Made by a program: the position numbers and the translations under genes. A stretch of 41,146 nt of DNA from Clostridiales bacterium (GTDB lineage Bacteria; Bacillota; Clostridia; Christensenellales; Aristaeellaceae). The stretch lies in assembly GCA_015056175.1 (NCBI GenBank), contig SVGT01000018.1, positions 1 to 41,146 on the forward strand, read 5' to 3'. The notes under the pieces are model-generated. The model did no database searches. It had not been told where the DNA came from and saw only the letters and a program-made list of their open reading frames with translations. Positions 14,224-22,757 of the stretch are shown here, piece by piece; positions within the stretch are counted from its first letter, which is position 1; every line of letters begins with the position of its first letter.

Positions 14224-15702
14224 TCAGTCCCTGGGCTTCATGGTGGGGAAGAGGATTACTTCGCGGATGGTATCGGCGCCGGTGAGCAGCATCACGCAGC
14301 GGTCGATGCCCATACCCATGCCGCCCGTGGGGGGCATGCCGTATTCCAGGGCGTTGAGGAAATCTTCGTCCAGCATTTCGGTTTCATCATCGCCGCGCTC
14401 GCGCTGCTCGGCCTGCTTTTCAAAGCGGTAGCGCTGATCGATGGGATCGTTCAGTTCGCTGTAGGCGTTGGCCAGCTCGCTGTGGCAGATGAACAGTTCA
14501 AAGCGCTCGGTCAGGCGGGGATCCTTGGGGCTGCGCTTGGTCAGCGGGCTCACTTCCACGGGATACATGGTGATGAAGGTGGGCTGGATCAGCTTTTCCT
14601 CCACGCGCTGGTCAAAGCAGGCGTACAGGGCGTTGCCCCAGGTCTTTTCGGCGGCTTCGCTGAGCTCCACGCCCTTGGCCTTGGCGGCAGCCACGGCTTC
14701 GGCGTCATCGGTGATCTCGTTAAAGTCGATGCCCACGTATTCCTTCACGGCGTCCACCATGGAAAGACGGCGCCAGCCGGGGGTCAGGTCGATCTTTTCG
14801 CCCATCCATTCCACTTCGTAGGTGCCCAGGATCTCCTTGGCGGCGCCGGAGATGATGCCTTCGGCGATATCCATCATATCATGGAAATCGGCATAGGCCT
14901 GGTACAGTTCCACGGTGGTAAATTCGGGGTTGTGCTTGGGGTCCATGCCTTCGTTGCGGAAGATACGGCCGATCTCATACACACGGTCCATGCCGCCCAC
15001 GATGAGACGCTTGAGGGGCAGCTCGGTGGCAATGCGCATGTACATATCAATGTCCAGCGTATTGTGGTGGGTGATGAAGGGACGGGCCGCAGCGCCGCCG
15101 GCGATGGTGTTGAGCACGGGGGTTTCCACTTCGATGTAGTTCATGTTGTCCAGGTAATTGCGCATGAACTTGATGAAGCGGGAGCGGACGATGAAGTTCT
15201 GCTTCACTTCGGGGTTGACGATCAGGTCCAGGTAACGCTGACGGAAGCGAAGGTCGGTATCGGTCAGGCCGTGGAACTTTTCGGGCAGGGGATGGAGGCA
15301 CTTGGTGAGCAGGGTCAGCTTCTTCACGTGGATGGAGGCTTCGCCCGTCTTGGTGCGGAACACCATGCCTTCGATATGCACCAGATCGCCGATATCGTAC
15401 TGCTTGAAGGCGGCGTAGGCTTCTTCGCCCACGTCGTCGCGGCGCACGTAGATCTGGATTTTGCCATCCCGGTCCAGGATGTGGGCAAAGGCGGCCTTGC
15501 CCATCAGACGGCGGCTGACCATGCGGCCGGCGATCATCACGTCCTGATTTTCCAGGGATTCAAAATTGGCAATGATTTCGCCGCTGTGATGGCTCACGTC
15601 GCACTTGGTGATCACATAGGGATCATGACCTTCTGCGCGCATGGCGTCCAGCTTATCGCGGCGGATTTGTTCCTGTTCGGAGTAGTTGAGTTCTTCAGGC
15701 AT
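14224..15702 (-). CDS. lysS: Lysine--tRNA ligase (class II)
   Basis: The 492-residue cytoplasmic enzyme charges tRNA-Lys. The N-terminal OB-fold anticodon-binding domain spans about residues 55-150 (VMIAGRMVSRRLMGKAAFAH). The class II catalytic core shows motif 2 (YEIGRIFRNEGMDPKHNPEF) and motif 3 (GGMGMGIDRCVMLLTG). The RFRQRYLDLIVNPEV and ETPVLNTIAGGAAARPF signatures are specific to LysS. Length is normal. It sits 23 nt downstream of greA, an arrangement (greA-lysS) that is common in Firmicutes. Confidence 0.98.
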   Translation of the reverse strand: MPEELNYSEQEQIRRDKLDAMRAEGHDPYVITKCDVSHHSGEIIANFESLENQDVMIAGRMVSRRLMGKAAFAHILDRDGKIQIYVRRDDVGEEAYAAFKQYDIGDLVHIEGMVFRTKTGEASIHVKKLTLLTKCLHPLPEKFHGLTDTDLRFRQRYLDLIVNPEVKQNFIVRSRFIKFMRNYLDNMNYIEVETPVLNTIAGGAAARPFITHHNTLDIDMYMRIATELPLKRLIVGGMDRVYEIGRIFRNEGMDPKHNPEFTTVELYQAYADFHDMMDIAEGIISGAAKEILGTYEVEWMGEKIDLTPGWRRLSMVDAVKEYVGIDFNEITDDAEAVAAAKAKGVELSEAAEKTWGNALYACFDQRVEEKLIQPTFITMYPVEVSPLTKRSPKDPRLTERFELFICHSELANAYSELNDPIDQRYRFEKQAEQRERGDDETEMLDEDFLNALEYGMPPTGGMGMGIDRCVMLLTGADTIREVILFPTMKPRD

Positions 15703-15725
15703 TTGTGTGTTACCTCGCTTGCAAA

Positions 15726-16223
15726 TTAGTCCTGGCGGCTGATCTCAAGGATCTCCAGCTGAATGAAGCCGTCGGGGGTTTCCACATCCACCACGTCGCC
15801 CACCTGATGGCCCAGCAGCGCCATGCCCACGGGGCATTCGTTGGAGATGCGGTTGTTCATGGGATCGCTTTCCAGCGCGCCCACCAGCGCATATTCTTCT
15901 TCTTCGTTATCTTCCACGTACTTCACGCGCACGTTGGTACCCACGTTCACCTTATCGGTGGACACGTTTTCATCGCTGATGATAACGGCGCTGCGGATGG
16001 TGGCTTCCAGCTCCATGATCTCGCGTTCCAGGTTGGCCTGCTCGTCCTTGGCGGCGTCGTATTCGGCATTTTCGCTCAGGTCGCCGTAGCCGCGGGCCAC
16101 GTTCAGCTTTTCAGCCACTTCGGCGCGGCGGGTGGTGGTCAGGAAAGCCAGCTTTTCTTCCAGCTTCTTCATACCTTCGGCGGATACAACCTTGCGGTTC
16201 TGGTTTTCGTGCAGTTCGCTCAT
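15726..16223 (-). CDS. greA: Transcription elongation factor GreA
   Basis: The 165-residue factor rescues backtracked RNA polymerase by stimulating transcript cleavage. The N-terminal coiled coil carries the acidic tip motif ARGYGDLSENAEYDAAKDEQ, and the C-terminal FKBP-like domain ends LGHQVGDVVDVETPDG. The start at 16223 (MSELHENQNRK) is chosen because GAGGGG lies 9 nt upstream; an earlier ATG would add 12 residues unlike the family. The ATG overlaps the stop of the upstream GDPD gene (ATGA). Confidence 0.95.
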   Translation of the reverse strand: MSELHENQNRKVVSAEGMKKLEEKLAFLTTTRRAEVAEKLNVARGYGDLSENAEYDAAKDEQANLEREIMELEATIRSAVIISDENVSTDKVNVGTNVRVKYVEDNEEEEYALVGALESDPMNNRISNECPVGMALLGHQVGDVVDVETPDGFIQLEILEISRQD

Positions 16224-17050
16224 GGTAAAATTCCCCTCTTTCTGAAATGGGCGGCGCATGCGTCCGCCTGAGGCAGAAACGCCTCAAAGACCTTCAGGTC
16301 AAATATATGCTCAACCGCTTGCCATTCTTCCGTGCTGCGGACGGTCCATCCGGCCAGTACGGGATGAAACAGACGTGCGATTTTGATGGAGAATGCGCGG
16401 CACCCAATATCGCAGGACAGGAAGTGGGGCCGGGCATACAGGTGGATAAACGGGCACAGGGCAAGGTACAGCGCCATGCCTTTGCCGCGGGCGACTAATT
16501 GGCCGCGGGGCGCATGGGGCGAAAGCTTCTTAAGCATGCGCAGGATGCGCGGAGAAAAGGAAACGAGCAGGATGCTTCCTGGATAGCTGCCCGCGGCGTC
16601 TGCAACGGCTTTGACCAGCATCCGGGTCTGCGCTTTTTGCTTTGGAGGCTTCACTTCGATCATCACAGGGGATGGAGAAAGCTCCTTCAGCGCATCCAAA
16701 AGAGTGGGAATCCCCTCTTCGGATCGGGACAAACGCAGCCTGCAAAGGTCCGCATATTCCGTATCCTCTACGCGCTGATCCGTGCCGCACATGCGTAGAA
16801 GATCGGCGTCGTGGAATACCACGGGGACCAGATCCCTGGTGATACGCACGTCCAGTTCTGTGCCAAAGCCCGAAGCTTTTGCGTGTTCAAAAGCCGTCAG
16901 GCTGTTTTCGGGCGCGTGCTTTCCGTGCAGCCCGCGATGGGCAAAGGGCGGAAAATGCGAAAATGGACGAAGCCTTCCGGCGTCCGGGCGGGGCAGGAAG
17001 CACAGGAAAATCAGCGCGCCTGCCAGCAGCAGGAGAAGCATTTGCGGCAT
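16220..17050 (-). CDS. Glycerophosphodiester phosphodiesterase
   Basis: The 276-residue enzyme hydrolyses glycerophosphodiesters to glycerol-3-phosphate and an alcohol. An N-terminal membrane segment (residues 4-18, MLLLLLAGALIFLCFL) would tether it. The TIM-barrel GDPD domain shows the catalytic FAHRGLHGKHAPENSLTAFE, the metal-binding GTELDVRITRD and HDADLLRMCG, and the later MIEVKPPK. The start at 17050 has AAAGGAG 6 nt upstream; an earlier ATG gives a poor extension. It is the first gene of the GDPD-greA-lysS operon, a combination I regard as incidental. Confidence 0.92.
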   Translation of the reverse strand: MPQMLLLLLAGALIFLCFLPRPDAGRLRPFSHFPPFAHRGLHGKHAPENSLTAFEHAKASGFGTELDVRITRDLVPVVFHDADLLRMCGTDQRVEDTEYADLCRLRLSRSEEGIPTLLDALKELSPSPVMIEVKPPKQKAQTRMLVKAVADAAGSYPGSILLVSFSPRILRMLKKLSPHAPRGQLVARGKGMALYLALCPFIHLYARPHFLSCDIGCRAFSIKIARLFHPVLAGWTVRSTEEWQAVEHIFDLKVFEAFLPQADACAAHFRKRGILP

Positions 17051-17244
17051 GGGAAACTCCTTTCGGGCAGAATAAAAAACACCCGTTGCAAGGAATCGTC
17101 CTATTATACCCCAGAAACGCTTGCTTTGCAACCGAAAGCGGGCTACATTTTATGGCGATATTGTGGCGAAAATGGATGAAAGCAGGTGCAAAGCGGGAAA
17201 AACTGTGATAGAATGGGCATGGAAACTGATTGCGGAGGTTATGT

Positions 17245-18228
17245 ATGGCCAAACGCTTTATGTTATTGGCTACGGGCGGCACCATCGCCAGCGTAGCGGG
17301 AGAAAACGGACTCAAGCCCGGCATGGGCGCCAAGCAGTTGCTGAGCAATGTAACGCTGCCTCCGGACGTGATCATCGATTACAAGGACGTATTCTCGCTG
17401 GATTCCAGCAACATCCAGCCCGAGGAATGGCGCGTGCTGGCGGGGGAAGTGTACGAGGCGCTGAAGACCCACGACGGCGTGCTGATCACCCACGGCACGG
17501 ATACCATGGCCTATACGGCGGCGGCGCTTTCCTATATGCTGCCGGAAATGGGAAAGCCTGTGGTGCTGACGGGATCGCAATTGCCCATCGGTCATCTGCT
17601 TTCCGATGCGCCCATCAATTTCAGCGAGGCGCTGGCTGTGCTTTCGTGCGCGCCCTGCGGCGTGTACGTGGTGTTCAACCACAAGGTGATCCCCGGCACC
17701 CGCGCGGTGAAGATGCGCACCACTGCCTTTAAGGCGTTCCATTCGGTAAACGGGCCGCTGGCAGGCTATATCGATTCCGACGGCGTGCACATGGAAAAGA
17801 ATCTGCCCAGGCGCAACCCGCCGGGCAGCGAACTGATGGACAGCATCGATCCCCATGTGTTTTTGCTCAAGCTCATTCCCGGCACCTCCCCCGAGGTGTT
17901 TGATTTTCTGGCGCAGGCGGGCTACAAGGGGCTGGTGCTGGAAGCCTTTGGTATGGGCGGCTTGCATTATATCCGCCGTAATCTGGTGGATAAACTGCAG
18001 TCCCTTGGCGATCACGGCATCATCACGCTGGTCACCAGCCAGTGCATGTTTGAAAAGGCGGATTTCACCCATTATGAGGTGGGCAGCAATGTTTTGTCCC
18101 AGACGGTGTTCAGCGGCGGCGATATGACCACCGAGGCGGCTGTGACCAAGCTGATGTGGGTGCTTGGCGATATGGAAAACAGAAAGCAGTACCTGACCAA
18201 AAACATTCGCGGCGAAATGAGCGAATAA
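17245..18228 (+). CDS. ansA: L-asparaginase (type I, cytoplasmic)
   Basis: The 327-residue amidohydrolase converts L-asparagine to aspartate and ammonia. Both catalytic threonine motifs are present: LLATGGTIASVAGENG near residue 7 and LITHGTDTMAYTAAAL near residue 80. VVLTGSQLPI lies between them and the GPLAGYID segment. No signal peptide is present, so it is the cytoplasmic type. The start at 17245 has GGAGG 6 nt upstream; an ATG five codons earlier overlaps that site. It is monocistronic, with a weak -10 (TAGAAT, 17209) and a strong terminator. Confidence 0.94.
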   Translation: MAKRFMLLATGGTIASVAGENGLKPGMGAKQLLSNVTLPPDVIIDYKDVFSLDSSNIQPEEWRVLAGEVYEALKTHDGVLITHGTDTMAYTAAALSYMLPEMGKPVVLTGSQLPIGHLLSDAPINFSEALAVLSCAPCGVYVVFNHKVIPGTRAVKMRTTAFKAFHSVNGPLAGYIDSDGVHMEKNLPRRNPPGSELMDSIDPHVFLLKLIPGTSPEVFDFLAQAGYKGLVLEAFGMGGLHYIRRNLVDKLQSLGDHGIITLVTSQCMFEKADFTHYEVGSNVLSQTVFSGGDMTTEAAVTKLMWVLGDMENRKQYLTKNIRGEMSE

Positions 18229-18241
18229 GCAGAAAAAGCAG

Positions 18242-18270
18242 CCGGAGAACGCCCGTGTTCTCCGGTTTTT
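18242..18270 (+). terminator. Strong terminator after asparaginase
   Basis: CCGGAGAAC and GTTCTCCGG form a perfect 9-bp stem with a 6-nt loop, followed by seven T. Confidence 0.9.
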
Positions 18271-18320
18271 TTGCTTTTTTTGTCTGCCGGAAAAATTTTT
18301 TCAGATTTTTTTGAAAAAAG

Positions 18321-18347
18321 TGAAATATTCCGGCGGTTTTGTGCGTC
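18321..18347 (+). promoter_or_regulatory. Candidate ECF-sigma autoregulatory promoter
   Basis: TGAAAT (18321-18326), 17 bp, CGTC (18344-18347) resembles the ECF promoter type TGAAAC-N16/17-CGT. It lies 26 bp upstream of the sigma factor start. This fits autoregulation but rests on short motifs. Confidence 0.5.
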
Positions 18348-18373
18348 CAATCCATCGGAAAGGGGGGAGAAGA

Positions 18374-18892
18374 ATGGAAAACCGCGAAAGAGAAAATCTG
18401 TCGCCCCGGGAAGCGGTGGAAATGATCGTAAGGGAGCACGGGGACAGGCTCTACCGGCTGTGCTGTTTGTATCTTGGCAATGTGCAGGACGCCCAGGATG
18501 CGGTGCAGGAGGTACTCATCAAGGTGTTCAGGCACTGGGATACGTTCCGCTACGAGAGCGCGGTCAGCACGTGGCTGGTGCGCATTACGGTGTATACCTG
18601 CCGCGATCTGCGCAGGAGCAACTGGTTTCGGAAAGTGGACAGAAGCTTTTCGGCGGACGACGTGCAGGATAGAAGGGAAAATGAAGCGCAGCTTTCCGGC
18701 GACGTGACGCAGGCCGTTTTGCAATTGCCCGAAAAATATCGGCTGCCCGTCATATTGCACTACTATCAGGGGCTTGCCGTAAAGGACGTGGCGTCCATTC
18801 TTCATATCCCCTTAAACACGGCGCTGACCCGCCTCAAGCGCGGGCGGGATCAATTGCGCGGGAAACTGACGGAAGGAGGCGAATTGCGATGA
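18374..18892 (+). CDS. ECF-type RNA polymerase sigma factor
   Basis: The 172-residue extracytoplasmic-function sigma factor has region 2 at about residues 20-90 (LYRLCCLYLGNVQDAQDAVQ, FRYESAVSTWLVRITVYTCR). Region 4 spans about residues 115-165 (LQLPEKYRLPVILHYYQGLA with the helix-turn-helix VASILHIPLNTALTRLKRGR). The start at 18374 follows GGGGGGAG by 4 nt; a longer frame upstream crosses the likely promoter. The stop overlaps the next gene by 4 nt (ATGA), the classic sigma/anti-sigma arrangement. Confidence 0.95.
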   Translation: MENRERENLSPREAVEMIVREHGDRLYRLCCLYLGNVQDAQDAVQEVLIKVFRHWDTFRYESAVSTWLVRITVYTCRDLRRSNWFRKVDRSFSADDVQDRRENEAQLSGDVTQAVLQLPEKYRLPVILHYYQGLAVKDVASILHIPLNTALTRLKRGRDQLRGKLTEGGELR

Positions 18893-19722
18893 ACCCAAAC
18901 AGGGACGACATGGACCGGATCGGTGAAGAGCTGGAAAAAGAGCTTCAGAACCTTCACCTGCCCGACGGGGTGAAGCAAAAGCTTTCTCAAAAGATGAAAA
19001 AACCATACAGACAGCACCGGGGCGCATGGATGGCGCTGCCCGCTGCGGCGGTGTTTGCGGTGCTGCTGGTCTATGGATGGCTGGGACAAAGCGTGCGCGA
19101 CCAAACGGATGCGCCCGTTCCCATGAGCAGCGTGCCTATCGATCATGTGGTAGCCAGGGTCAATGTGCGAAATCTGGACGCCATCCTGTATTCCGCCCGG
19201 GCCGATGAAAACGGCGGCATCTGGCTGGAGTACGCCGTAAACACGGTGGCGGATGAAAAAGTGGTGGTGCGTAAAGAAGATAGCGCCGCCGCCACGGCCT
19301 ACGGCATTGGTGAAAACGATCTGAACCAGCCGCGGAATGCGCAGGCAGATACGTATACATGGACGTCCTTTAACGATTATACGGAAAAGGGCCCCCTGCC
19401 GCCCGCGATGGCAAAATCGAAGGATGTAGTGTATGAGGTATTCTACATCACAGGCTTTGCGCTCAAGGATGCTGCGGGCGACACAGTCGGCACCTGGCGG
19501 CATTCCGGCCACAGCCTGATGCAAAGCGGCATGATCCTTTCCTCCTATGAGCCTGCGGACGGGCGTGCAAGGGACGTTCTTTTGCAATCCGACGCGGGAG
19601 ATACGCTGACGATCGCCTTTGACGGCGTGCCGGCAGGCAGCAGTGTGTATACACCCACATCCGGTCAGGTGTGGGAGGAAAACGGAAGTCTTACCGTGAC
19701 GCTCCCCCTGGGCATGGAATAA
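18889..19722 (+). CDS. Membrane-bound anti-sigma factor (DUF4179-like)
   Basis: The 277-residue protein has a short cytoplasmic N-terminus with helices able to bind a sigma factor (residues 8-40). One transmembrane helix follows (about residues 46-66, WMALPAAAVFAVLLVYGWL), then a 200-residue beta-rich external domain resembling DUF4179. It lacks the HxxxCxxC zinc motif of ZAS anti-sigmas. Translational overlap with the sigma gene and the topology support an anti-sigma role that senses envelope conditions; the signal is unknown. Confidence 0.8.
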   Translation: MNPNRDDMDRIGEELEKELQNLHLPDGVKQKLSQKMKKPYRQHRGAWMALPAAAVFAVLLVYGWLGQSVRDQTDAPVPMSSVPIDHVVARVNVRNLDAILYSARADENGGIWLEYAVNTVADEKVVVRKEDSAAATAYGIGENDLNQPRNAQADTYTWTSFNDYTEKGPLPPAMAKSKDVVYEVFYITGFALKDAAGDTVGTWRHSGHSLMQSGMILSSYEPADGRARDVLLQSDAGDTLTIAFDGVPAGSSVYTPTSGQVWEENGSLTVTLPLGME

Positions 19723-19742
19723 ACACGCCTGAAAACAAAAAA

Positions 19743-19769
19743 CAGGTCCGCACCTGCGGGCCTGTTTTT
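19743..19769 (+). terminator. Terminator after the anti-sigma gene
   Basis: CAGGTCCGC and GCGGGCCTG pair (one G-U) around ACCT, followed by TTTTT. It also lies just past the stop of the convergent AraC gene. Confidence 0.8.
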
Positions 19770-19774
19770 GCGTG

Positions 19775-20632
19775 TCAGTTTTTTTCGGAGCGGAACATTT
19801 TGGAGGGCGCCTTGCCAAACTTGCGCTTGAAGCGTTTGGAAAAATAGAACACGTCACAATAGCCCAGGTAGGAGGCGATCTCGCTGATGTTCATGCCGGT
19901 GGAGCGCATCAATTCGCAGGCGTAGTACAGCTTTTCGCTGTTGATGTACTCGGTCACCGTGGTGTTGAGATGGCGCTTGAAAAGCCGCTCTGCGTAGGAC
20001 GAGGAAATGCGGCAGTGCTCGCACAGATCGGCCAGGCTGATGGATTTGGTCAGGTTCTTTTTGATGTAGACGATCATCTTATCCAGCGCCGGGGGATAGT
20101 TGTTGCTGCGGTTTTCAAACTCGGTGATCTCGCCGATGAGCAGCAGGATCTTCTGAAATTCGGTGTCCAGGATCAGCCGTCCCGTCATGGTGCCGTGGGC
20201 GTTATGCTCGGTGCAGGAAATGATGCAGTTGTAGATCTTGTTGTAATCCTCCCGCACGGAGGTTTTCAACGGGAAATAAATGCGGTCGTAGGAAGCGGGG
20301 GTGAGGGTAAAGGTGAACACACGGCGCAGATCCCGCAGGGGCTCCGGGCTGCTTGCGGGAGAAATGGTGCCGCCAAAATGGAAAAAATAGTACTCGCAGT
20401 AATCGGTGGTGTTGCCGCGGTAGGGGGTGTTGGCCGGGATGATGAGGATATCTCCGGCTGCAATGTGGTAATTCTCGTCCGCCACCTGAAAATCTGCCTG
20501 ACCGTCGATGACAAATACCATCAGGTTTCGGGCGATGGTCCTTTTTTCCGTACTTTCCCAGCCGTTTTTCTGCATCATGCGGCCAAACATGGTACAGCCG
20601 ATTCTCTCGCTGATGTCCAGTGCGTACAACAT
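19775..20632 (-). CDS. AraC family transcriptional regulator
   Basis: The 285-residue regulator has an N-terminal cupin sugar-sensing domain (about residues 30-150, with VIDGQADFQVADENYHIAAG and IPANTPYRG). The C-terminal double helix-turn-helix covers residues 185-283: LADLCEHCRISSSYAERLFK and ISEIASYLGYCDVFYFSKRF. AAGGAGG lies close before the ATG. It is divergent from the glycosidase operon, so it is the probable activator of that operon, responding to a sugar inducer. Confidence 0.93.
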   Translation of the reverse strand: MLYALDISERIGCTMFGRMMQKNGWESTEKRTIARNLMVFVIDGQADFQVADENYHIAAGDILIIPANTPYRGNTTDYCEYYFFHFGGTISPASSPEPLRDLRRVFTFTLTPASYDRIYFPLKTSVREDYNKIYNCIISCTEHNAHGTMTGRLILDTEFQKILLLIGEITEFENRSNNYPPALDKMIVYIKKNLTKSISLADLCEHCRISSSYAERLFKRHLNTTVTEYINSEKLYYACELMRSTGMNISEIASYLGYCDVFYFSKRFKRKFGKAPSKMFRSEKN

Positions 20633-20682
20633 ATATCCTCCTTGGAAGGAATGTGCAAAATGATCGCGAATAATATAGGTAC

Positions 20683-20711
20683 ATGATAGCGCTGAGAAAA
20701 TGTTTTGTCAA
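20683..20711 (-). promoter_or_regulatory. Promoter of the AraC regulator
   Basis: On the minus strand, TTGACA (20706-20711), a 17-bp spacer and TATCAT (20683-20688). The remaining AraC-glycosidase intergenic region holds no equally clear plus-strand promoter, as expected if the operon needs an activator. Confidence 0.7.
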
Positions 20712-20811
20712 TAAAGAAAGTCAATATAGCACAAAAATTATGCCGTTTCATTCATGGCGGCACAAGTGCGGAATGAAGTAATATGTAAATATGAAAGGGG
20801 ACGTGCCAGAT

Positions 20812-22755
20812 ATGAAAGCATTGACCATTCGGTACGAAAACGGATTTTATCTTTCGGGCGAAGGTTTTGCGCCCGTGATGAAGAAAAACGGCGATTACTG
20901 GCGTCTGCACCTGGATGAGTGCGTCTGGGGCGGCAACAGGGAAATCGGCGTATATTCCCATGCCCAGAAGGAGCCCCGCGTTACGCAGGAAGGCGACACG
21001 CTGACTGCGGTTTACGATACCGTGGTGGACGAAAAGGGCACCGAGCACAATATTGCGCTGACCCTTTGTGCCACCGTTGCGGAGGGCAAGGTGCATTACA
21101 GCGCCACCATCGACAACAAATCCCGCGTGCGTGTGAACGAATTGCAGTACCCCCTGTTCCAGGTGGAAAAGCTTGCGGGCGATTTGGAAAATGACGTGCT
21201 GGTGATGAGCCGCGGCCTTGGCCAGAAGGTGCGCAATCCTCACGGCGACGCCATGAGCAAGCACACGGAATACATGGCCGCGGACTACGACGGCGTGCTG
21301 CGCATGATCGAGTATCCCGGCGAGATCACCATGCCCTTCCTGGGCTTTGAAACGGGCGATGTGTACTTCTACCTGGGCGCGCATTTCAACGAATGGCGCA
21401 AGTTCTGCCTGATCACCGGGTGCGAAGCGCGCAATAGCTCGGACAAGTACTTCCTTACCGGCGTCGCCACCTATCCTGTGGTGGAAAGCGGCGAAAAGGT
21501 GTGCTATGAGGGCTTCACTGCGGCGCTGTTTGAAAAGGACTGGCGCAAGGGCGTGGATTATTACCGCGCCTGGGCGGAGAGCACCTGGCTCAAGCCCCTT
21601 GAAAAGAAGGATTCCGTAAAGCAGCTGCAGGGCTGGCAGCGCATCATTATGAAGCACCAGTACGGCGAGATCTACCACACCTACGACGATCTGCCCCGCC
21701 TGTACGAAGAGGGCGCCAAATACGGCATCAACATGATCCTGCTCTTTGCCTGGTGGGAAGAAGGCATGGACGCCGGCTATCCCAATTACCGGCCCGACGA
21801 GCGCATGGGCGGCGCGGCAAAGCTGACCGCCGCCATTCAGAAGATCAACGAAATGGGCGGCCGGGTGATTTTGTACGCCAACGGTCACCTGATTGATCTG
21901 GCCACCGATTATTACAAAACCGAAGGCTACAAGTACACCATGAAGGGCATTGACGGCAGCGAGTATCAGGACTTTTACAAGTTCTCCAACTCCGGCACGC
22001 TGCTTAAGTTTGGCCACAAGGCCTTTGCCATGGGCTGCTTTGGAACGAAGGAATGGCCCGACAAGGTGCGCGAGATTGAAAAGCGTCATCTGGCGCTGGG
22101 CTCCAACGGCACCTTCTTTGATCAGCTGGGCTGCGCCTTCCATCTGTGCTTTGATAAAACGCACTCCCACGGCAACCGCATTGACCTGGATCCCGAGCTG
22201 CGCTGGCAGGTGATCATGGATATGCGCAAGGAGCTGGGCGAAGATCAGTGGTTTGGCACCGAATGGCCTTCCGACCGCATCAGCCCCATGATCGACTTTA
22301 CCCATGGCTGCGGCTTTGCCATGCAGTATACCGAGGACAGCTATCCCCACATTTTCCGCTACGCCTTCCCCGAGGTGACGGTGACCAACCGCTTCCTGCA
22401 CGATGAGCAGGAGGATTGGGAAAAGCATCTGAACTATGCCTTTGTGCACGGCCTCATCTACGACGTGGCGCTGTACCGCTGCCGCGCCAAGAGCATTGAA
22501 GAATGCCCCAACCTGGCTGCGTACATGAAGAAGCTCATCGACATGCGCAAGGAATACCTGCCCTTCTTTACCGACGGCAAGTATGACGTGCCTGCGCTGG
22601 ATATGCCCGAAAAGGTGTGGGGCGCTACCTTCACCCTGAACGGCAAGACCATCCAGACCGTGTGGAACGATTCCGGCAGGGATTACGTGCTGCCCCACGG
22701 CGAGGACAAGGGCGCTGTGGTGCATCACGGCGAAGTGAAAGTGCTGAAGGTGTAA
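20812..22755 (+). CDS. DUF6259 glycoside hydrolase-like protein
   Basis: The large (647-residue) cytoplasmic protein has no signal peptide. An N-terminal beta-sandwich of about 240 residues precedes a TIM-barrel-like region from about residue 260 (GINMILLFAWWEEGMDAGYP, RVILYANGHLIDLATDYY). Candidate acid catalysts are the Asp in NGTFFDQLGCAF and the Glu in WFGTEWPSDRISP, by analogy with retaining alpha-glycosidase-like folds. This matches the DUF6259 type as I remember it. The start at 20812 is preferred (AAAGGGG 11 nt upstream); an ATG seven codons earlier has no site. It is first of an AraC-controlled sugar operon. The substrate is unknown; with an aldose epimerase next door, an intracellular oligosaccharide is likely. 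Confidence 0.75.
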   Translation: MKALTIRYENGFYLSGEGFAPVMKKNGDYWRLHLDECVWGGNREIGVYSHAQKEPRVTQEGDTLTAVYDTVVDEKGTEHNIALTLCATVAEGKVHYSATIDNKSRVRVNELQYPLFQVEKLAGDLENDVLVMSRGLGQKVRNPHGDAMSKHTEYMAADYDGVLRMIEYPGEITMPFLGFETGDVYFYLGAHFNEWRKFCLITGCEARNSSDKYFLTGVATYPVVESGEKVCYEGFTAALFEKDWRKGVDYYRAWAESTWLKPLEKKDSVKQLQGWQRIIMKHQYGEIYHTYDDLPRLYEEGAKYGINMILLFAWWEEGMDAGYPNYRPDERMGGAAKLTAAIQKINEMGGRVILYANGHLIDLATDYYKTEGYKYTMKGIDGSEYQDFYKFSNSGTLLKFGHKAFAMGCFGTKEWPDKVREIEKRHLALGSNGTFFDQLGCAFHLCFDKTHSHGNRIDLDPELRWQVIMDMRKELGEDQWFGTEWPSDRISPMIDFTHGCGFAMQYTEDSYPHIFRYAFPEVTVTNRFLHDEQEDWEKHLNYAFVHGLIYDVALYRCRAKSIEECPNLAAYMKKLIDMRKEYLPFFTDGKYDVPALDMPEKVWGATFTLNGKTIQTVWNDSGRDYVLPHGEDKGAVVHHGEVKVLKV

Positions 22756-22757
22756 AA

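Noticed and set aside
14185-15729. 514-codon open frame antisense to lysS
   Set aside because: Exact shadow of lysS, with compositional bias (Gly/His/Val-rich) and no motif.
17187-17214. Strong promoter for asparaginase
   Set aside because: Only a fair -10 (TAGAAT) is visible and the -35 region is poor, so I did not list it as a separate feature.
20752-22728. 658-codon open frame antisense to the DUF6259 gene
   Set aside because: Shadow caused by strong C/G third-position bias in the real gene.
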